Shown here piece after piece: positions 58,957-64,000 of a DNA stretch of 64,000 nt (the first letter of the stretch is position 1; each line of letters starts with the position of its first letter). The notes under the pieces were generated by a model that was not told the origin of the DNA, ran no database searches, and saw nothing but the letters and a program-made list of their open reading frames with translations. The stretch is from DUTS01 sp050951605 (GTDB lineage: Bacteria > Bacillota > Peptococcia > DRI-13 > DTU073). The translations under genes and the position numbers were made by a program. The stretch is from positions 434,001-498,000 of the forward strand of contig JBMNJJ010000002.1 in the NCBI GenBank assembly GCA_050951605.1. Direction: 5' to 3'.

Positions 58957-61137
58957 ATGTTAATACTTAATAAAAAAGAAACAAGAACAATGCAAGTAAT
59001 GTTTAAAGAAGTTTTTTTATTTTTTTTAGGTACTTTTTTTCTGGCAAAGGTATTAGCTATTTCGCTATGGTCAAATTACACTATTCTTTGTCATACAAGT
59101 ATTGAATTGGTTTGTATTTTTATTTCTTTTACAATTTTTTTGCTTATCTGGTATACATATGAAGATAATTTTAAGATTAATCATGCAATCTGTTTTTGCT
59201 TTTTCATAGTTGGTACTTTTGATATTTTACATCTTGTTTTTTATTCTCAGGAAATAATGCTTGGACTAAGTGATTTATCTGTATGGTATTGCTTGCTGGG
59301 AAGATTTTTACTGGCTATTATTTTACTTGCGGTTACTACAGATTTACAGCTTAAGTTAAATAAGTATACTGGTCTTTTTCTTTCGCTTTTAGTAGTAAGT
59401 TTTTTAGCGATGTGTTTATATAAATACAAAGAAGTTTTACCTATTTTGTTTGATGCAGAGGGATATACAAACAGTAAAATAATTATGAATTGTCTGCTTG
59501 CGGGTTTGTTTTTGCTCGCTGTATATAATTTACGATCAAAATTTATGCGCAAAGATGTTTTAGCTTATCGTTATCTTATTAACGCACTTTTAGTAGCTAT
59601 AATTACAGAAGTTTTTTTTATGATAAACTCTCCTACTCTTTTTTATAATATTTGGGGACATCTTTTAAAAACAACGTATTATATTTTCTTTTTGAAAGGG
59701 ATCTTTGTTAGTGCTGTTAAATATCCCTATGAAAAAATCGAACAAACAAGTAAGTCAGTAATTCAGGTTTTTGATGAAATTCCTCTGGGCATAGTAATTT
59801 ATGACCAAAATATGAGACTTTTTTTCGCTAATAAAAAAGCCTTAGATTTATTAGCTTATCAGTCGCAAGATATATATGGACTTCATCATGATGTGATTGT
59901 GCAAAAATTTGGTTTCATGAACATTTTAGAACAAAATGCCGAGAATAAAGAAGTGATTAAAGATGTATATGTTGAATTAAAAAACAAATTGGGCACTAAA
60001 TATAAAGTGAAAGCCGACTATTATAAACTCTCTGATAGTTACCTGGTTTTATTTGAAGAAGTACCGGAAAAACGGGAGCTAGAGACATTAAAAATACAAA
60101 CGAGGACGATTCTTAATTCTATTAATAAAGTAGTTTTACTGCTTGATGTAGAAAATGAAATTATTATGTGTAATAAAAATTGTCTGGAAGTTTTAGAAAT
60201 GGAAGAAAATGAGGTCGTGGGGAAAAATGCCAATGATTTAGCCTTTTTGCTTAATTTTAAAATTAATGACAATATTAATATAAGTGAAAAAAACCAAAGA
60301 GGTCAAGAATTACATGAGGCTTCTATTAGCACTTTAAATGGTAATAAAAAAGACCTTTTCTACCATATTGATTATATTAATAATCTTATGGAAGAGAAAA
60401 TTGGGGCAATTGTTTTAGCTACAGATATAACTCTTTTCAAAAAAGAAAGTTTAAAGATGCAGCAAAAAGAAAAACTTATTGCTTTAGGACAAATGGCTGC
60501 CGGGATAGTCCACGAAATTAAAAATCCTTTGACGGCGATTAAGGGTTTTAGTCAATTGATTAAATATAAAGGTCAAGATGCGAAGATGCAGGAATATGCC
60601 TGTATGATTGATCGGGAAACGGAGATTATTAATAAATTTATAAGTGATTTTTTAACATTTGCCAAGCCTTGTCCTCCCGATTTAAAACAAATATCTTTGA
60701 ATGAAACTATTGAATCGATGAAGTTAATCATTGATACGAATACTTTTATTAGAGGTATTAAGGTGTTCTTCGATTTAATTTCCGAGGATAAATTAGTTGT
60801 AGCCGATGCTAATCAGCTGAGACAAGTTATCTTAAATATAGTTAAAAATGCGATAGAGGCTATAGTGGATAATGGCGGTTCGGAGATTAAAATTTCTACT
60901 AAATATCACCAACAAACTGAGGAGATGTCTGTAACCATTTTTAATAATGGAAAGGCGATGACTGCAGAAGAAAAATTAATGGTAGGTACTCCTTTTTTTA
61001 CAACAAAGACCAAGGGGACGGGTTTAGGGTTAAGTATTTGTTTTCAGATTATTAAGGAACATAGTGGGAGAATAGAAATTGAAAGTGAGGAAGAGTTGGG
61101 AACCAGTTTTATTATTTATCTTCCTTGTGCAACTTAA
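58957..61137 (+). CDS. Orphan sensor histidine kinase (MASE3-like, PAS, HisKA)
   Basis: 726 residues from ATG 58957; AAGGAG lies 14 bases before it, and GTG 58942 overlaps that site. Seven or eight N-terminal membrane segments (about 10-245) with FDILHLVFYS resemble MASE3 sensors; two PAS domains follow (about 255-370 and 375-490), then the H-box AAGIVHEIKNPLTAIKGF with His519 and an ATPase domain with NIVKNAIEAI and GTGLGLSICFQII. No response regulator is adjacent, as with Spo0A-phosphorelay kinases of the KinB/KinE type in spore formers. That role is inference. Confidence 0.88.
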   Translation: MLILNKKETRTMQVMFKEVFLFFLGTFFLAKVLAISLWSNYTILCHTSIELVCIFISFTIFLLIWYTYEDNFKINHAICFCFFIVGTFDILHLVFYSQEIMLGLSDLSVWYCLLGRFLLAIILLAVTTDLQLKLNKYTGLFLSLLVVSFLAMCLYKYKEVLPILFDAEGYTNSKIIMNCLLAGLFLLAVYNLRSKFMRKDVLAYRYLINALLVAIITEVFFMINSPTLFYNIWGHLLKTTYYIFFLKGIFVSAVKYPYEKIEQTSKSVIQVFDEIPLGIVIYDQNMRLFFANKKALDLLAYQSQDIYGLHHDVIVQKFGFMNILEQNAENKEVIKDVYVELKNKLGTKYKVKADYYKLSDSYLVLFEEVPEKRELETLKIQTRTILNSINKVVLLLDVENEIIMCNKNCLEVLEMEENEVVGKNANDLAFLLNFKINDNINISEKNQRGQELHEASISTLNGNKKDLFYHIDYINNLMEEKIGAIVLATDITLFKKESLKMQQKEKLIALGQMAAGIVHEIKNPLTAIKGFSQLIKYKGQDAKMQEYACMIDRETEIINKFISDFLTFAKPCPPDLKQISLNETIESMKLIIDTNTFIRGIKVFFDLISEDKLVVADANQLRQVILNIVKNAIEAIVDNGGSEIKISTKYHQQTEEMSVTIFNNGKAMTAEEKLMVGTPFFTTKTKGTGLGLSICFQIIKEHSGRIEIESEEELGTSFIIYLPCAT

Positions 61138-61248
61138 TGGTAGAAGTTAATTTAAGAAATATTTTTGCAGGATAAAAAGATAGTTTGTCCAAATATAAAA
61201 CTAAAGTATTTTTTGCAAATGTAGAAAATGAGGAGGCCAAAAAAACAG

Positions 61249-61704
61249 ATGGAAGAAGAAAGGGAAACAGTAAATATATATCTTGAGCTTTGTCATGCTG
61301 AGGCTAAAATGCCTTGTTATGCTAGGCGGGGAGATGCGGGAATGGATGTTTATGCAGTTGAAGATACACTAGTAAAGCCCGGACAAACAGTAGTCGTTAG
61401 AACCGGTTTAAAAGTAGCGCTTCCTTTAGGTTATGAATTACAAATTCGTCCCAGAAGTGGGTTGTCTTTACAAACCCCTTTAAGAGTGGCTAATAGCCCG
61501 GGAACAATTGATGCCGGATATAGGGACGAGTTGGGTATTATTATGCACAATACTTCTTTAGAGAAGGGGTGCCAGATAAAAAAGGGAGAGAGGGTTGCCC
61601 AATTAGTTTTACAAAAGGTACCTCAAATACATTGGATAACTGTAAGCAGTGTACGGGAAATAGGTAAAGATCGCGGTGGGGGCTTTGGTTCAACCGGTGA
61701 GTAA
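61249..61704 (+). CDS. dut: dUTP diphosphatase
   Basis: 151 residues from ATG 61249, after AGGAGG at 61230-61235; ATG 61228 overlaps that site. All five trimeric dUTPase motifs are present: ARRGDAGMDVYA, RPRSGLSLQT, NSPGTIDAGYRDE, ERVAQLVLQK and the C-terminal DRGGGFGSTGE. It hydrolyses dUTP to dUMP and keeps uracil out of DNA. A terminator follows. Confidence 0.95.
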   Translation: MEEERETVNIYLELCHAEAKMPCYARRGDAGMDVYAVEDTLVKPGQTVVVRTGLKVALPLGYELQIRPRSGLSLQTPLRVANSPGTIDAGYRDELGIIMHNTSLEKGCQIKKGERVAQLVLQKVPQIHWITVSSVREIGKDRGGGFGSTGE

Positions 61705-61728
61705 AATATGAATAATGGTAATAATTTT

Positions 61729-61768
61729 AAAAAACTCAAGGCGTGAAAAAGGATGTCTTGAGTTTTTT
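61729..61768 (+). terminator. Terminator after dut
   Basis: AAAAAACTCAAG pairs with CTTGAGTTTTTT around a 16-base loop; ends in six T. Confidence 0.85.
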
Positions 61769-61875
61769 GCATGGCTTTGTTTGTTATGAATATTTATATT
61801 AGCATCTGGGAAATCTACGTTATAAATGGATTTTTTAGTAGTTGTTTATATGTAGGGCAAAGGAGGTATATCTGT

Positions 61876-62622
61876 TTGAGTAGATTACCCTTAGGGACAA
61901 TTATTTTGGTTGTTTTGCTATTTTTGGTGTTTTTTGGTTTAGCTCAACGGTTACTTGATCGTATGCGACTTTCGGACAAAGGGGCTTTAATAGTTATAGG
62001 GGCTTTACTTGTGGGGAGTTTCCTCGATATTCCTCTTGCTAAAGGGAATATTCAAGCTTCTTTAAATATAGGAGGAGGCTTAGTTCCTGTAGGCTTAGCA
62101 GGTTATCTTCTCTTTCAGGCCGGGACTACTAAGGAATGGGTAAGGGCAATTGTTGCTACAGTAGTGACGGCAGGTGTTATTTATGTTTTAGGAAGTGTGG
62201 TTATGCAAGGTGACCCGAGAGATAGGATGATGCTGCTTGACCCGTTATATGTTTATCCGCTTGTTGGTGGTTTGACTGCGTACCTTCTGGGGCGTTCACG
62301 ACGGGCTGCTTTCGTTGCTGCTACGTTAGGTGTTTTAAGCCAAGACTTTATTCATCTGTTTTGGTTACGTTCAACAGGAACACCCGGTACAGTGCATATA
62401 GGTGGTGCCGGTGCTTTTGATTCGATAGTTATTGCCGGCTTAGTGGCTGTTTTATTGGCGGAAATATTAGGAGAGACGCGGGAGCGTTTACAAGGTGGAC
62501 CGGCAACAAGAGGACGTGACCCGGAACTTCTACGGCATTTAAATAGTGACCTTAAAATAGAGGGAAAGGCAGGAGAGGAAGAGAAAAAGGAGGGTGAGGG
62601 TGATGAAGAAGAATATTTTTAA
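61876..62622 (+). CDS. DUF1614 family membrane protein
   Basis: 248 residues from TTG 61876, eight bases after AGGAGGT; the frame is open to 61771 but without a ribosome site. Six or more membrane segments, with LDRMRLSDKGALIVIGALLVGSF, IGGGLVPVGLAGYLLF and HIGGAGAFDSIVIAG typical of DUF1614, and an acidic Glu/Lys-rich tail. It overlaps spoIIP by 20 bases, which suggests a sporulation link, but the role is unknown. Confidence 0.85.
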   Translation: MSRLPLGTIILVVLLFLVFFGLAQRLLDRMRLSDKGALIVIGALLVGSFLDIPLAKGNIQASLNIGGGLVPVGLAGYLLFQAGTTKEWVRAIVATVVTAGVIYVLGSVVMQGDPRDRMMLLDPLYVYPLVGGLTAYLLGRSRRAAFVAATLGVLSQDFIHLFWLRSTGTPGTVHIGGAGAFDSIVIAGLVAVLLAEILGETRERLQGGPATRGRDPELLRHLNSDLKIEGKAGEEEKKEGEGDEEEYF

Positions 62623-63841
62623 TCGATTTGTCTTTGTTTTAGGGATAGTTTTTCTTTTGGTAGGTGGTTTTCTCTTTTATTATGAAAAGAACCCCCAAGT
62701 ATATAATGCTTTTGCCCAGTCGGGAATAAATTTAAGTTTTTTAGATAGTTTAGGAAGCTGGGAAAAAGAAATGGATTGTGGTACTTATTTTTCTCTAGTT
62801 GATGAAACAGGTAAAGAATTAGACCAGATTAGTCGTTTTGTTTTTATCGGGGATGAATTTATTCTTGAAGATAATAATCGTTATCAGGTAATCAAAATTG
62901 AGCAACAACAAAATAAGGCGATTGCTAAATTAGTAGGGAAAGAGGAATTAGTTTGGCGTGAAGAATGGACACAGGTGCCGGCGACGACAAGGGTAGCGGA
63001 AAACCAGGGGAAAGTCGGTGTCTATATGACTCATACCGATGAATCATATATTCCTACTGATGGAACGGAAAGTAAGCCCGGGCGAGGAGGGATATTACAA
63101 GTCGGCAATACTTTTGCCAATAATTTAAAGGATAAAGGTGTAGAAGCCCATATTAGTTTTAATAAACATGACCCACATGATGCTAATGCTTATCATCGTT
63201 CGCGAAAAACAGCGGCACAAATTTTAAAAACTAATCCCATAGCTTTGGTTGATGTGCATCGTGATGGAATCCCGGACCCTAATTTTTATAAAACCCAGGT
63301 TAAAGGATTACCCGGAACCAAGATTAGGCTTGTTGTGGGGAGGCAGAATCCACATATGGCATCCAATTTAGCTTTTGCTAAAAATATAAAAGCATATTTT
63401 GATAAAACTTCACCCGGTTTGGTTAAAGGTATTTTTTTGGGAAAAGGGAATTATAATCAAGATTTAGGACCTCGAGCTATTCTTATTGAGGTGGGGACAC
63501 ATACAAACAGTCGAACTGCGGCGGAACGTGGCGTCGCCCATTTCGCAGAAGGAATACCTCATATTATTGGAGCAACAGTTGGTCCGGGAGTAGCACCGGG
63601 GGTAAAAAGGAGCGTAGAAAGAACAGGGACAGGAAAAGCTATTTTATGGCTTTTTGCTCTGGCGATTATAGGTGGTGGGGCGTTCCTTTTCCTTAGTACA
63701 GGTAGTTTACAGGGTTCCTTAACTAAGCTTTCTGAGTTAGGGAAAGAATTCTCTAATTATTTAGGTCCGAAGAAAATTGAAGTAGAATCTGAGAAAAAGA
63801 GTGGAGAGTGTGAAGGAGAAAGACGGGAAGAGGAAAGTTGA
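62603..63841 (+). CDS. spoIIP: Stage II sporulation protein P
   Basis: 412 residues from ATG 62603, after GGAGGGTGAGG. One N-terminal membrane helix (about 8-28), a middle region, and the SpoIIP peptidoglycan amidase/endopeptidase domain (150-330) with MTHTDESYIPTDG, LVDVHRDGIPD and ILIEVGTHTNSRTAAERG that carry the zinc ligands, then a second membrane helix near 345-365. SpoIIP with SpoIID and SpoIIM remodels the septum during engulfment. A charged tail follows. It overlaps the next gene by four bases. Confidence 0.95.
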   Translation: MKKNIFNRFVFVLGIVFLLVGGFLFYYEKNPQVYNAFAQSGINLSFLDSLGSWEKEMDCGTYFSLVDETGKELDQISRFVFIGDEFILEDNNRYQVIKIEQQQNKAIAKLVGKEELVWREEWTQVPATTRVAENQGKVGVYMTHTDESYIPTDGTESKPGRGGILQVGNTFANNLKDKGVEAHISFNKHDPHDANAYHRSRKTAAQILKTNPIALVDVHRDGIPDPNFYKTQVKGLPGTKIRLVVGRQNPHMASNLAFAKNIKAYFDKTSPGLVKGIFLGKGNYNQDLGPRAILIEVGTHTNSRTAAERGVAHFAEGIPHIIGATVGPGVAPGVKRSVERTGTGKAILWLFALAIIGGGAFLFLSTGSLQGSLTKLSELGKEFSNYLGPKKIEVESEKKSGECEGERREEES

Positions 63842-64000
63842 AAATTATTTATAATTGTTTTGGAGGAGCTCATTCTTCCGTAACGGCAGCAGCTATTCAT
63901 TTAGGGTTACTTACGGATATAAGTAAGGTTAGTGCAGAAGAATTACTTAATCTTCCCTATTTTGATGCTCAAGAAGGGAAGGACCATGGTCGAATTCGTT
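63838..64000 (+). CDS. DUF3189 family protein, N-terminal part (cut by window end)
   Basis: 54 residues are visible from TTG 63838, overlapping the spoIIP stop codon, with GAGGAAAG upstream. The N-terminus KIIYNCFGGAHSSVTAAAIHLG and a later LPYFDAQEGKDHGRI are typical of the DUF3189 family, found next to sporulation genes in Clostridia. The function is unknown and the C-terminus lies outside the window. Confidence 0.8.
   Translation, partial: MKIIYNCFGGAHSSVTAAAIHLGLLTDISKVSAEELLNLPYFDAQEGKDHGRIR

Noticed and set aside
1..64000. tRNA, rRNA, SRP RNA, CRISPR arrays, integrases or insertion sequences.
   Set aside because: None seen on reading; the short direct repeats present are coding repeats or the pilin duplication.

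Overview
The window comes from a low-GC, endospore-forming, Gram-positive anaerobe of the class Clostridia, most like the Peptococcaceae/Syntrophomonadaceae in gene order. The spore genes (gpr, SASP, ylbJ, spoIIP), strong AGGAGG ribosome sites with many GTG and TTG starts, the FapR/FabK fatty-acid operon and the smc-ftsY and ylxM-ffh-rpsP-rimM-trmD-rplS blocks all point there. I cannot name the species. No rRNA, tRNA, insertion sequence or CRISPR array was seen.

Region 1 (1-7700): the 3' end of birA, then a methylmalonyl-CoA module: two-subunit B12 mutase, MeaB chaperone, epimerase, and a membrane-bound biotin-dependent, Na+-pumping methylmalonyl-CoA decarboxylase (alpha, OadG-like, biotin carrier, beta). 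Together they interconvert succinyl-CoA and propionyl-CoA and couple decarboxylation to a sodium gradient. BirA would biotinylate the carrier. Region 2 (7700-9230): spore DNA-binding proteins (one canonical SASP, one short divergent candidate) facing the germination protease Gpr that degrades such proteins.

Region 3 (9500-24050): rsmD and a coiled-coil gene, then a type IV pilus operon: a PilB-type ATPase, PilC, four tandem type IV pilins plus the remnant of a fifth, PilM, PilN, an extended PilO, and three minor pilin-like proteins including a 757-residue PilX-like protein. The PilB locus is the most unusual feature of the window. It has two MshEN domains separated by about 390 residues of a charged Lys-Ala-Glu-Glu-Glu-Ala-Arg helix built from a 93-bp tandem repeat, and the frame is broken once inside the repeat.

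Region 4 (24050-46145): ylbJ and tmcAL on the minus strand, pta, then yceD-rpmF and the FapR-controlled lipid operon (fapR-plsX-fabH-fabK-fabD-fabG-acpP, a second FabK-like flavoprotein, fabF), followed by rnc, a radical SAM gene, smc, ftsY and a methylthioadenosine salvage trio. The phosphorylase of that trio carries an Asn-Tyr-Ala signature that suggests methylthioinosine as its substrate, which fits the adjacent deaminase. The genes coaD and ackA, usual members of this neighbourhood, are not at their expected places.

Region 5 (46146-64000): a decayed restriction-helicase fragment, the ylxM-ffh-rpsP-khpA-ylqD-rimM-trmD-rplS-rbgA-rnhB-yraN block, a membrane protein with a NAGPA-type phosphodiester glycosidase, comM, an ECF sigma/anti-sigma pair, a small unknown secreted protein, an orphan sensor histidine kinase, dut, a DUF1614 membrane protein, spoIIP, and the start of a DUF3189 gene cut by the window edge.
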